This document shows positions 34,834 to 45,245 of a stretch of 64,000 nucleotides of DNA, piece by piece. This DNA is from Lentzea kentuckyensis (lineage in GTDB: Bacteria; Actinomycetota; Actinomycetes; Mycobacteriales; Pseudonocardiaceae), in NCBI RefSeq assembly GCF_002150765.1, contig NZ_MUYM01000046.1, positions 1 through 64,000 on the forward strand, in the 5' to 3' direction. Within the stretch, counting starts at the first letter, position 1, and each line of letters starts with the position of its first letter. The position numbers were made by a program, and so were the translations under genes. The notes beneath the pieces were generated by a model. The model saw only the letters and a program-made list of their open reading frames with translations. It was not told where the DNA came from and ran no database searches.

Positions 34834-34916
34834 TGGGGACAAGTCCTGTGGACAACTTTGCACCAAAATGCACAAGCGGCGGTTTTCCCTCATGCGGACC
34901 CGTTCAGTTGTCCACA
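34834..34916. promoter_or_regulatory. DnaA-box cluster between crgA and PH-domain gene
   Basis: Two perfect actinobacterial DnaA boxes, tgtggacaa at 34847-34855 (reverse) and ttgtccaca at 34908-34916 (forward), plus a one-mismatch box tggggacaa at 34834-34842. The cluster is about 14 kb from oriC in a gene-free gap and lies just upstream of the PH-domain gene. Confidence 0.6.
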
Positions 34917-34939
34917 TTTCATGCGGGACACTCGACGGT

Positions 34940-35335
34940 GTGACTCGCACCTGGTCCACTCCCGCCCCGCTGGTCGCCGGCGCGTGGGTGCTCGCCCTCC
35001 TGCTCGCCGTCGCGACGTTCCTCGCTGACGACAACGCGGGCCGTCTGCTCGTCGGACTGGCAACGCTGCTGGTCAGCTACCTCGCGGCGTTCGCGACGAT
35101 CGCCCGGCCGAGGCTCACCGCGGACGCGGACGGGCTCGCCGTGCGCGGGTTCGCGAGCACGACGCTGCTGCCGTGGCACGAGGTGAAGGTCAAGCTGCAG
35201 ACCACCCGCAGGCTCGGCAGGGAACAGCAGACATTGGAACTCGACGCCGACGACCGTCTCGTGGTGCTCACGAAACTGGACCTCGGCGTCGATCCCGAAG
35301 AAGTAGCCGGAGTGCTCCACGCGCTGCGGCCGTAA
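34940..35335 (+). CDS. PH-domain membrane protein (Rv0010c-like)
   Basis: A 131-residue protein with two hydrophobic helices (about 10-28 and 38-58) followed by a bacterial PH-like domain (RPRLTADADGLAVRGF, then LPWHEVKVKLQTTRRLGRE). It matches the protein next to ppiA and crgA in mycobacteria, Rv0010c. The GTG at 34940 is chosen because upstream sequence in frame holds DnaA boxes and lacks family similarity. Function unknown; likely a membrane factor of division or wall growth by context. Confidence 0.78.
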   Translation: MTRTWSTPAPLVAGAWVLALLLAVATFLADDNAGRLLVGLATLLVSYLAAFATIARPRLTADADGLAVRGFASTTLLPWHEVKVKLQTTRRLGREQQTLELDADDRLVVLTKLDLGVDPEEVAGVLHALRP

Positions 35336-35352
35336 ATCAGTTCCAGCGGGCT

Positions 35353-36270
35353 CTAGCGACACGTCCTGGCGTACTCCAGGACGATCTCGGCCGTCGTGTC
35401 GAGTTCGGAGGCGCGCAACACGAACATGACTCCGAGCAACAACGCGGCCGCCACCACGGCGCCGATCTGGTAGGCATTGCGGTTCTTCTGGGGCGCCTTG
35501 ACCATCGCGAGCGTCAGCAGGCCACCGATCACGAACCCGCCGAGGTGCCCGAGCAGCGAGGCGTTGGTGAAGAGGTTCGACACCAGGTTGATTCCGACGA
35601 TCACGAGGATCGTCGAGATGTCCCGCTTCTGGCGCTTGAACACGATCAGCAACGCGCCCATCAGGCCGAACACCGCGCCGGACGCGCCGGCGAGCTGCTG
35701 GCAGATCGTGCCGAAGTAGAACGCCGCCGCACTGCCGCCGAGCAGCGACAGGAGGTACACGACGCTGTACCGCAGCCTGCCCAGCTCCTGCTCGACCACG
35801 GGGCCCACGACGAACAGGGCGGCCATGTTGAGCGCGAGGTGGATCAGGCCGAAGTGCATGAAGCCCGACGTGAGGATGCGCCACCACTCACCGTTGGCGG
35901 TGAGCTCCGGGATCATCGACGTCGCCGTGAACAGGCCCGCACGCGAGTTGTTCATCGGGCTGCCGGACTGGACGACCGTGACCACGTACGCGAGCACGTT
36001 GAGCGCGATCATCACCTGCGTGATGATCGGCCGGCCGTTCGAGACCTGCGCGCCCGCGAGCGTGCGTGGACGGCGAACCGAGCGAGCGCCTTCGTTCACG
36101 CAGTCGACGCATTGCATGCCGACCGACGCGTCGCGCAGACAGTCCGGGCACGCCGGACGGTCGCACCTGGTGCAGAGCAGCCGGGTGGGCCGATCGGGAT
36201 GACGCACGCAGACCGGAGTCTCCGGCTGCGCTCCGACCGGCCCGTCCGGTGGCACGGGGGCGTTGCTCAC
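35353..36270 (-). CDS. Rhomboid serine protease with N-terminal zinc finger
   Basis: A 305-residue intramembrane protease. The N-terminal 60 residues form a B-box-like zinc finger (CVRHPDRPTRLLCTRCDRP, CPDC, CVDC). Six or seven helices follow, with HLALNMAALF, catalytic S197 in GASGAVFGL and H242 in LLGHLGG. Rhomboids cut transmembrane substrates; the target is unknown. Its GTG start overlaps the ppiA stop by four bases, so the two are coupled. Confidence 0.92.
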   Translation of the reverse strand: MSNAPVPPDGPVGAQPETPVCVRHPDRPTRLLCTRCDRPACPDCLRDASVGMQCVDCVNEGARSVRRPRTLAGAQVSNGRPIITQVMIALNVLAYVVTVVQSGSPMNNSRAGLFTATSMIPELTANGEWWRILTSGFMHFGLIHLALNMAALFVVGPVVEQELGRLRYSVVYLLSLLGGSAAAFYFGTICQQLAGASGAVFGLMGALLIVFKRQKRDISTILVIVGINLVSNLFTNASLLGHLGGFVIGGLLTLAMVKAPQKNRNAYQIGAVVAAALLLGVMFVLRASELDTTAEIVLEYARTCR

Positions 36271-36818
36271 GCGCGTTCGATCGTGATCCGCTCGATCTTG
36301 ATGTCGTTGACCGGACGGTCGCCCGCACCGGTCGTGGTGTTGCCGATCGCGTCGACGACGTCGCGCGACTCCTGGTCGGCGACCTCACCGAAGATCGTGT
36401 GCTTGAAGTTCAGCCACGTCGTCGGCGCCACCGTGACGAAGAACTGCGAGCCGTTGGTGTTGGGCCCGGCGTTCGCCATCGCGAGCAGGTAAGGCCGGTT
36501 GAACTGCAGTTCGGGGTGGAACTCGTCCGCGAAGCGGTAGCCGGGGCCACCGCGGCCGGTGCCGGTCGGGTCGCCGGTCTGGAGCATGAAGCCGGCGATG
36601 ACGCGGTGGAACAGGGTGCCGTCGTAGAACGGACCCGATTTCGTGCCACCTGCGTTCGCCTCGGTGTAGTTCTTCGTGCCCTCGGCGAGCCCGACGAAGT
36701 TGGCCACCGTCTTGGGGGCGTGGTCGGGGAACAGTTGAATGCGGATATCGCCCTGCGTGGTGTGCAGGGTCGCCGTCACCTTGGTCCCGACGAAGGATTC
36801 GTTGCTGTCAGCCACCAC
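36267..36818 (-). CDS. ppiA: Cyclophilin-type peptidyl-prolyl isomerase
   Basis: A 183-residue cytosolic cyclophilin. Core motifs FYDGTLFHRVIAGFMLQTGD, GGPGYRFADEF and MANAGPNTNGSQFFVT are intact and the order beside rhomboid and cwsA matches mycobacterial ppiA. It speeds cis-trans proline isomerisation during folding. Start at one of two adjacent GTG codons (36818 or 36815). Coupled to the downstream rhomboid gene. Confidence 0.95.
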   Translation of the reverse strand: MVADSNESFVGTKVTATLHTTQGDIRIQLFPDHAPKTVANFVGLAEGTKNYTEANAGGTKSGPFYDGTLFHRVIAGFMLQTGDPTGTGRGGPGYRFADEFHPELQFNRPYLLAMANAGPNTNGSQFFVTVAPTTWLNFKHTIFGEVADQESRDVVDAIGNTTTGAGDRPVNDIKIERITIERA

Positions 36819-36910
36819 CCCATCGTGCCATCCACAGGCAGCGATGTTCAGAAAGGGGCACGATGGGTACCTCTATGACATAACCGGACGACAACGTTGT
36901 GGAGCACAGG

Positions 36911-37477
36911 ATGGACGAGGTGGACGTCATGACCCGCGCCGGCGAGTCCGTTGGCAAGGCTGTCGGCACCGGTCTGAAGGCCGCGCGTCAGGGTGTCGTT
37001 CGCGCTGGTCACGCTGCTGAGGTGAAGCTCGCGGAGCGTGGTATCACGGCGGACCAGGTACGCGGCGTCCTCGTGGACCGCGCCGACACGCTCATGGGCA
37101 AGGCCGAGGACTGGGAGAAGCAGACCCGGCGTTCCCGCAAGCGCCTCGCGAAGAAGAGCGCGAAGACACGTGCGGACCTCATGCACAAGGCCGAGGTCGT
37201 GCGCAAGGAAGTGAAGAAGGCTGCGAAGCACGCACGCAAGGACGCCAAGGTGCGCGCCAAGGAGATCCGCAAGGCCGCGGCCCAGCTCGGTGCGGACGCA
37301 CCGAAACGCCGCAGGTGGCCGTGGGTGCTCGGACTCCTGATCGCCGCCGCGGCAGCCGGCTACGTCGCGCTGACGCGCAGGCCGGAGGAGGTCCACCTGC
37401 AGGACGAGGAGCAGGCTCCAATGCCGGAGCCGGTCCTCAACGGGCAGGTGCCGACCCAGAAGGAACCGGTCAAGTAG
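36911..37477 (+). CDS. cwsA: CwsA-like wall synthesis protein
   Basis: A 188-residue protein with a long, very basic, Lys/Ala-rich helical region (about 20-130, probable coiled coil: KKAAKHARKDAKVRAKEIRK), one membrane helix (about 136-154, WPWVLGLLIAAAAAGYVAL) and a short acidic tail. The build and position divergent from ppiA match CwsA, which works with CrgA and Wag31 in polar growth and division in mycobacteria. The ATG at 36911 follows a ggag site. Sequence similarity is too low to be sure without alignment. Confidence 0.75.
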   Translation: MDEVDVMTRAGESVGKAVGTGLKAARQGVVRAGHAAEVKLAERGITADQVRGVLVDRADTLMGKAEDWEKQTRRSRKRLAKKSAKTRADLMHKAEVVRKEVKKAAKHARKDAKVRAKEIRKAAAQLGADAPKRRRWPWVLGLLIAAAAAGYVALTRRPEEVHLQDEEQAPMPEPVLNGQVPTQKEPVK

Positions 37478-37490
37478 TCACCGAACCGCA

Positions 37491-37526
37491 GAACGGGTGG
37501 TCTTCCCTCGGGAAGGCCACCCGTTC
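37491..37526. terminator. Bidirectional terminator between cwsA and DUF2020 gene
   Basis: A stem of about 16 pairs (37491-37506 with 37511-37526, one wobble) lying in the gap between the two converging genes, with a gtgtgtctt tail on the plus strand. Confidence 0.8.
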
Positions 37527-37534
37527 GTGTGTCT

Positions 37535-38068
37535 TCAGAGCTTGAGGCCCTTGATCGCTTCCTCCGCGATGCGGCGAGCCTTGATCGACTGCTTCTGGTT
37601 GCTCGTCACGACCACGGCGGCATCGGCTTTTGAGACGGCGTAGACGACACCGCTGTCGTTGCTGACGTACCCTCCGGTCCACCCGGTCGGCGAGCTGGCA
37701 GGCTGCGAACCGTCCGGCGCCGCCTCGTTGACGATCAACTTGGCCACTCTTTCGTCACCCACGTACACGCGCACGGTCAGCTGGATCTCGGTCGCGTTGG
37801 CGTAGAAGAAGCACGCCGGGTGGGGCGTGTCCGTTGACAGTTTCACCTTCGGAACTCGCTGACCGTTCGCTTCGGCGACGAAACCGGTCGCGAGGTACGG
37901 GCAGGCGCCGTCGGTCGCGGGCTGGGGCGCGGGCGGCACTGTCGGAGCGGCGCTGGTCGTGGTGGTGACCTGCTGGGTCTGGGTCGTGGGCACCGGCACG
38001 TTCTGGGCGACATCGGTGCCGCACGCGGCGAGTACGCCGAGCAGGGGCAGCAACAGTGCTCGTTTCAT
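37535..38068 (-). CDS. DUF2020 lipoprotein
   Basis: A 177-residue lipoprotein. The signal peptide ends in the lipobox LGVLAAC (C16), so it is anchored to the outer face of the membrane by a lipid-modified cysteine. A Thr/Pro linker leads to a DUF2020-like domain (ACPYLATGFVAEANGQRV, ACFFYANATEIQLTVRVYVG). Function unknown. ATG at 38068 is the start that gives a proper lipoprotein signal. Convergent with cwsA. Confidence 0.82.
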   Translation of the reverse strand: MKRALLLPLLGVLAACGTDVAQNVPVPTTQTQQVTTTTSAAPTVPPAPQPATDGACPYLATGFVAEANGQRVPKVKLSTDTPHPACFFYANATEIQLTVRVYVGDERVAKLIVNEAAPDGSQPASSPTGWTGGYVSNDSGVVYAVSKADAAVVVTSNQKQSIKARRIAEEAIKGLKL

Positions 38069-38183
38069 AGGGGCAACAGTCAACCAGATCGCAGAAGTGC
38101 CTCTTCGCGGCACACTCTGAATCGGTCCATGCCTTTTTGGGCGCGACCCTGTCCCCTCCCCCCTGCCCTGGAAGGACCCTGCC

Positions 38184-38576
38184 ATGGAGTTCCTGGAGCA
38201 ACGACGAGAGCACGCCCTCGCGCTCTTCCGCATCGTCATCGGACTGCTCTTCTTGATGCACGGAGTGCAGAAGATGATGAAGGGAACCGCACTGCTGTCG
38301 TGGCCGGGCGGCCCCATGAGCCTGATCGAACTGATCGGTGGCGGCCTCATCGTGATCGGCCTGTGGACACGATGGGCCGCGTTGCTCAGTTCCGGCGCCA
38401 TGGCCTACGCCTACTTCGTGGTGCACCAGCCGAAGGGCTTGTTACCCATCCAGAACGGCGGCGAGCTCGCGGCCGTGTACTCGTGGTCGTTCCTGCTGCT
38501 GGCGTTCACGGGCGCCGGTGCGTGGAGCATCGACCATCTTCGCAAGTCGTCGAAGAAGTCACTCGCGAACGCGTGA
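38184..38576 (+). CDS. DoxX family membrane protein
   Basis: A 130-residue protein with four membrane helices. Motifs ALFRIVIGLLFLMHGVQKM, LIELIGGGLIVIGLWTRW and the C-terminal helix are typical of DoxX. In mycobacteria DoxX joins superoxide dismutase and a thiosulfate reductase-like enzyme in redox defence; whether this copy does so is unknown. ATG start, with ggaagg upstream. Followed by a strong terminator. Confidence 0.9.
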   Translation: MEFLEQRREHALALFRIVIGLLFLMHGVQKMMKGTALLSWPGGPMSLIELIGGGLIVIGLWTRWAALLSSGAMAYAYFVVHQPKGLLPIQNGGELAAVYSWSFLLLAFTGAGAWSIDHLRKSSKKSLANA

Positions 38577-38593
38577 TGTGACCGCAAGACACT

Positions 38594-38634
38594 GAAGCCC
38601 TGTTCGCAGCGGCGCGAACAGGGCTTCAGGTTTT
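38594..38634 (+). terminator. Terminator after doxX-like gene
   Basis: A perfect 14-bp stem (38594-38607 with 38614-38627, loop agcggc) followed by aggtttt. Confidence 0.88.
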
Positions 38635-38677
38635 ACCGAGTCAGGTAAAGGGCGCCGACGCCGAAGGCATGCCGACC

Positions 38678-38730
38678 GGGGGTCCGGGGGCGAAGCCGCC
38701 CGGCTGGGGTCTGGGGGCTCGGCCCCCAGA
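38678..38730. repeat. GGGGTCCGGGGG repeat, copy A
   Basis: A 53-base G-rich element that starts gggggtccgggggc and ends gggctcggcccccaga. A closely related copy lies at 39108-39159. Internal inverted halves (tgggggctcggccccca) can form a hairpin. Both copies flank the tRNA-Ala/DLW-39 segment. Confidence 0.75.
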
Positions 38731-38785
38731 AGACACTCGGAACGTAAAAGGCTCGCGCTCTTTGCGAGCACGAGCCATCCATACG

Positions 38786-38858
38786 TGGAGACGAGGGGAA
38801 TCGAACCCCTAACCCCCGCCTTGCAAAGGCGGTGCTCTGCCAATTGAGCTACGTCCCC
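38786..38858 (-). tRNA. tRNA-Ala (TGC)
   Basis: A 73-base gene with full cloverleaf. The anticodon loop tttgcaa gives TGC. The acceptor stem carries the G3:U70 wobble that marks alanine tRNAs. T loop ggttcgaat is standard; CCA is not encoded. Confidence 0.96.
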
Positions 38859-38901
38859 GAGATCCGAGGGCGGCGGGCCGTCCGTCAGATCGGAACCGAG
38901 A

Positions 38902-39024
38902 TCAGTCGGTGGGAGCGGTGGCCTCGCGCCACAGGTCCGCGTCGGCCTTGGCCGAACGGCTGCGCTTCACGAAGAACAGGACCGCACCGGCGACCACGAC
39001 GAGTGCGATGATCTTCTTAGCCAC
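38902..39024 (-). CDS. DLW-39 family small protein
   Basis: A 40-residue protein encoded by a GTG start at 39024, preceded by a gggaggga ribosome site. It has one membrane helix (residues 6-18, IALVVVAGAVLFF), a basic middle (VKRSRSAKA) and the DADLWREAT motif near the C terminus that names the actinobacterial DLW-39 family. Too short for most gene callers. It lies between tRNA-Ile and tRNA-Ala, downstream of the DUF3566 gene. Function unknown. Confidence 0.85.
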   Translation of the reverse strand: MAKKIIALVVVAGAVLFFVKRSRSAKADADLWREATAPTD

Positions 39025-39107
39025 TTCGAATCCCTCCCAAGACCGTAAAAACGAACGACCCCATCACGTTACAGCACCGCGGCGACTGCCGAGCGAATGA
39101 TGTTGAT

Positions 39108-39159
39108 GGGGGTCCGGGGGCTTGCCCCCGGCGGGGGGTCTGAGGGCTTGGCCCCCAGA
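39108..39159. repeat. GGGGTCCGGGGG repeat, copy B
   Basis: A 52-base element beginning gggggtccgggggcttgcc and ending gggcttggcccccaga, similar to copy A over its full length. It contains two hairpin halves (ccgggggcttgcccccgg and gggcttggccc). It lies between DLW-39 and tRNA-Ile. Confidence 0.75.
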
Positions 39160-39223
39160 TAAAAGACGATGATTCGGGATACGGTCGACGCTTTCCGTCG
39201 ACATGAGTAGCCCCCGAATCGAG

Positions 39224-39297
39224 TGGGCCTAGGAGGACTTGAACCTCCGACCTCTTCATTATCAGTGAAGCGCTCTAACCGCCTGAGCTATAGGCCC
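39224..39297 (-). tRNA. tRNA-Ile (GAT)
   Basis: A 74-base cloverleaf. Acceptor strands gggccta/taggccc pair fully, the anticodon loop ctgataa gives GAT, and the T loop ggttcaagt is standard. CCA not encoded. The tRNA-Ile and tRNA-Ala pair downstream of gyrA is a conserved feature of many actinobacteria. Confidence 0.96.
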
Positions 39298-39320
39298 TCG
39301 ATCAACTGTCACCCCTCGGG

Positions 39321-39356
39321 GCGACGAGGAGAACCTTACAGGATCGTCCTCGTCGC
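39321..39356 (-). terminator. Inverted repeat after DUF3566 gene
   Basis: A perfect 10-bp pair (39321-39330 with 39347-39356) separated by 16 bases, 15 bases beyond the stop of the DUF3566 gene. No T-run follows, so a terminator role is uncertain. Confidence 0.35.
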
Positions 39357-39370
39357 TCCCAAATCGGGGG

Positions 39371-40405
39371 TCACTCACGCTCGGAGAGCGTCAACTCCAA
39401 GCCACCAGCCAGATCCGCCGACACGTTGTAGACGAACGCACCAACGGTCGCGAGCGCCGTGAACAGCACGATGTTGACGGCACCGATGATCGCCGAGACG
39501 CCGAACACGCGGCCGGCACTGATCAACGGTTCGCCCGGCTCGTTGGCCTGGAGCAGGTCGTTCGCGGTGCTGTTGATCTTGTCCCAGACACCCATGCCGT
39601 GCAGCACGCCGTAGAGCACGCCGACCGCCACGAGCCAGACGAAGAACAACGCCACGCCCAGCACCAGGGCGAGCTTGAGCACCGACCACGGGTCGACGCG
39701 CTTCACCTGCAGCGAGGCGCGACGGGGGCCACGGCCGGGGCGGCGGGCCGACGGAGTGGCCGCGGCGGGGCGGGCCCCGCTGCTGCCCATGTTCACCGAC
39801 GTGCGGCTGCTGCCCAGGCCCACCGGCACGGCCGAGCCCGTGACCACCGGCTTCTGCACCTTGACGGTGTCCGGGTCGGTCTGCGGGAAGGCCGGCGCCG
39901 GTTCGGACGACGGCACGGGCGGCGCACCAGGAGCCACGTACGCCTGGGTCGTGTCCTGCTGGGCGGCTTCAGTGTCGTTCGTCACGCGCTGCCAGGGCGG
40001 CGGCGCGGAGACGACGACCGGCTCGTCGGCGGTCGGAGCGGGAGCCGCCGGAGCGGCCGTGGTGGCCGGCGCCGGCTTCTCCGCGGCCGGAGCCGGGGTG
40101 TCGATCGCGACCGTCTTCTGCTCGACCGGCGTCGTCTTCTGCTCGACCGGAGCAGCCGGTGCGGGCGTGGCGGGTGCCGCGGCGGCTGGTGCGGCGGGAG
40201 CCTCGGGAGCAGCAGCGGGCTTGGCGGCCTCGGCCGCCTTCTCCGCGGACACAGGCTTGGTCTTGTCCTGCGCGTTCCCACCCGAAGAACCGGAGGCCGG
40301 CGGCGCGGCCGAATCCGCCTTCTCCGCAGACTTCTGGGGAGTCGGCTTGGTGATCACCGCGGTCTTGTCCGCGTCCCGACCTTCGCGGTTCTCGGGTGGA
40401 GTCAC
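39371..40405 (-). CDS. DUF3566 membrane protein downstream of gyrA
   Basis: A 344-residue protein. Residues 1-225 are low-complexity Ala/Pro/Thr/Lys-rich, likely cytosolic and disordered; the C-terminal 115 residues are the DUF3566 domain with two membrane helices (LALVLGVALFFVWLVAVGVL and IGAVNIVLFTALATVGAFVY) and a conserved VKRVDPWSVLK start. It is the standard gene after gyrA in actinobacteria, function unknown. GTG start, 33 bases after the gyrA stop, so probably in the gyrase operon. Confidence 0.88.
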   Translation of the reverse strand: MTPPENREGRDADKTAVITKPTPQKSAEKADSAAPPASGSSGGNAQDKTKPVSAEKAAEAAKPAAAPEAPAAPAAAAPATPAPAAPVEQKTTPVEQKTVAIDTPAPAAEKPAPATTAAPAAPAPTADEPVVVSAPPPWQRVTNDTEAAQQDTTQAYVAPGAPPVPSSEPAPAFPQTDPDTVKVQKPVVTGSAVPVGLGSSRTSVNMGSSGARPAAATPSARRPGRGPRRASLQVKRVDPWSVLKLALVLGVALFFVWLVAVGVLYGVLHGMGVWDKINSTANDLLQANEPGEPLISAGRVFGVSAIIGAVNIVLFTALATVGAFVYNVSADLAGGLELTLSERE

Positions 40406-40438
40406 GAGCTGTCCTTAGCCTCTCGCTAGCAATTCCGA

Positions 40439-42994
<2,556 letters not shown>

Positions 42995-43049
42995 TGTTCT
43001 CTTTCCTTCTCGCCAGAAACGCCAGGGTGCCTAGGTGCCAAGACCGGAC

Positions 43050-45017
43050 TCAGATGTCCAGGAACTTGATGCTCTTGGCGTTGCGGGTGATGAACGAACG
43101 GCGTGCCTCGACGTCCTCGCCCATGAGCACGCTGAACAGCTCGTCGGCGGTGGCCGCGTCGTCCATGGTGACCTGCCGCAGGATCCGGTTCGCCGGGTCC
43201 ATCGTGGTCTCCCACAGCTCCTCGGCGTTCATCTCGCCGAGACCCTTGTACCGCTGGATGTTGTCTTCCTTGCCGAGCCTCTTGCCGCCCTCGATGCCCG
43301 CCTTGATCACGGCGTCGCGCTCGCGGTCGGAGTAGACGTACTCCGGCTCCGCCCGCTGCCACTTGATCTTGTAGAGCGGCGGCTGCGCGAGGTACACGTG
43401 GTTGTGCTCGATGAGCGGCTGCATGAAGCGGAACAGCAGCGTGAGCAGCAGCGTGCGGATGTGCTGGCCGTCGACGTCGGCGTCGGCCATCAGCACGATC
43501 TTGTGATAGCGCAGCTTGGTGAGGTCGAACTCGTCGTGGATGCCGGTGCCCAGCGCGGTGATCAGCGACTGGACCTCGGTGTTCTTCAGGACGCGGTCGA
43601 TGCGCGCCTTCTCGACGTTGATGATCTTGCCGCGGATCGGCAGGATCGCCTGGTACATCGAGTCGCGGCCTTCCTTGGCCGAGCCACCTGCGGAGTCACC
43701 CTCGACGATGTAGAGCTCGCAACGCTCCGGCTCGGTCGAGCGGCAGTCCTTCAGCTTGCCCGGCAGGCCGCCGATGTCGAGCGCGCCCTTGCGGCGCACC
43801 AGCTCACGGGCCTTGCGGGCGGCGATGCGGGCCTGCGCCGACGACACCGACTTGGTGACGATCGTCTTCGCCTCGTTGGGGTGCCGCTCGAACCAGTCGG
43901 CCAGGTGCTCGTTCGTCGACTTCTGCACGAACGACTTGGCCTCGCTGTTGCCCAGCTTGGTCTTCGTCTGGCCCTCGAACTGGGGCTCCTTCAACTTCAC
44001 CGAGATGATCGCGGCGAGACCCTCGCGGATGTCGTCACCGGTGAGGTTGGTGTCCTTCTCCTTGAGGAGCTTCTTCTCGCGCGCGTACTCGTTGACGACA
44101 CGCGTCAACGCGGCGCGGAAGCCCTCCTCGTGCGTACCACCCTCGTGCGTGTTGATCGTGTTCGCGAAGGTGTAGACCGAGGCCGTGTAGCCCGTGTTCC
44201 ACTGCATCGCGACCTCGACCTGGAGGTCCTCGCCCTGCGCCTCGAAGCCGATCACCTTCTGGTGCACGGCCTCGCGCGTGTGGTTGATGTGGCGGACGAA
44301 GTCCTCCAGACCACCCGGGTAGTGGAAGACGCGCTCCTTCACCGCGGCCTTGTGGCCCTCGGCGTCGGCTTCCTCGTCCTCCTCCGAGACCCGCTCGTCG
44401 CGCAGGAGGATCGTGATCCCCTTGTTGAGGAACGCCATCTCCTGCAGCCGGCGCGCGATCGTCTCGACGTTGTACTCGGTGGTCTCGAAGATCTCCGGGT
44501 CGGCCCAGAACGTGACCGAGGTGCCGGTCTCGGTCGTCGGCGCGCCCTTCTCCAGCGGCGTCGGCTTGGCGTTCTCATAGCGCTGGGTCCACACGAAACC
44601 CTTGTGCCTGATCTCCAGGTCGACGGCCGTGGACAGCGCGTTCACCACGGAGATGCCGACGCCGTGCAGACCGCCGGACACCGCGTAGGAGTCGCTGTCG
44701 AACTTGCCGCCCGCGTGCAGCTTGGTCATGACGACCTCGACGGTCGGGATGCCCTCCGCCGGGTGGATGTCGGTCGGGATGCCACGACCGTCGTCGATCA
44801 CCCGGACGCCGCCGTTGGCCAGCAGGGTGACGTCGACCGTTGTCGCGTAGCCCGCCATCGCCTCGTCGACCGAGTTGTCCACAACCTCCTGGACCAGGTG
44901 GTGCAGACCGCGCTCGCCGGTCGAGCCGATGTACATGCCCGGCCTCTTGCGCACTGCCTCGAGACCCTCGAGGACAGTGATCGAGGACGCGCCGTACTCA
45001 TTCTTCTTTGCTGACAC
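43050..45017 (-). CDS. gyrB: DNA gyrase subunit B
   Basis: A 655-residue GHKL ATPase subunit. N-terminal ATP site with EVVDNSVDEAMAG, DDGRGIPTDIH and GLHGVGISVVNAL; C-terminal TOPRIM with EGDSAGGSAKEGRD and the metal motif DADVDGQHIRTLLL. GTG start at 45017 (MSAKKNEYGASS) gives the normal short actinobacterial N terminus. Gyrase B couples ATP use to strand passage. Confidence 0.98.
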   Translation of the reverse strand: MSAKKNEYGASSITVLEGLEAVRKRPGMYIGSTGERGLHHLVQEVVDNSVDEAMAGYATTVDVTLLANGGVRVIDDGRGIPTDIHPAEGIPTVEVVMTKLHAGGKFDSDSYAVSGGLHGVGISVVNALSTAVDLEIRHKGFVWTQRYENAKPTPLEKGAPTTETGTSVTFWADPEIFETTEYNVETIARRLQEMAFLNKGITILLRDERVSEEDEEADAEGHKAAVKERVFHYPGGLEDFVRHINHTREAVHQKVIGFEAQGEDLQVEVAMQWNTGYTASVYTFANTINTHEGGTHEEGFRAALTRVVNEYAREKKLLKEKDTNLTGDDIREGLAAIISVKLKEPQFEGQTKTKLGNSEAKSFVQKSTNEHLADWFERHPNEAKTIVTKSVSSAQARIAARKARELVRRKGALDIGGLPGKLKDCRSTEPERCELYIVEGDSAGGSAKEGRDSMYQAILPIRGKIINVEKARIDRVLKNTEVQSLITALGTGIHDEFDLTKLRYHKIVLMADADVDGQHIRTLLLTLLFRFMQPLIEHNHVYLAQPPLYKIKWQRAEPEYVYSDRERDAVIKAGIEGGKRLGKEDNIQRYKGLGEMNAEELWETTMDPANRILRQVTMDDAATADELFSVLMGEDVEARRSFITRNAKSIKFLDI

Positions 45018-45245
45018 GGGCCTGGAGTCTCCTCGCTGATGCGGGCACAGCCCGCACGTTGATGGGTGACGCTCCCCGTGATTCTACCGGTGCACCCCGA
45101 CAGAACGGGGCCAAGGACACCTTTGATTCGGTCACAGAGGCCCTGAATCGGCCGAAGTTGGGTGCGGACCGCTGAAACGGGGGTTCAAATCCGCAGGTGA
45201 ACGCTCATTAAGCCACAGAACGGCCGCTGAGCGCTTGACAGGACC

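Noticed and set aside
43035..45014. 659-residue open frame antisense to gyrB
   Set aside because: Same cause; gyrB motifs on the minus strand are intact.
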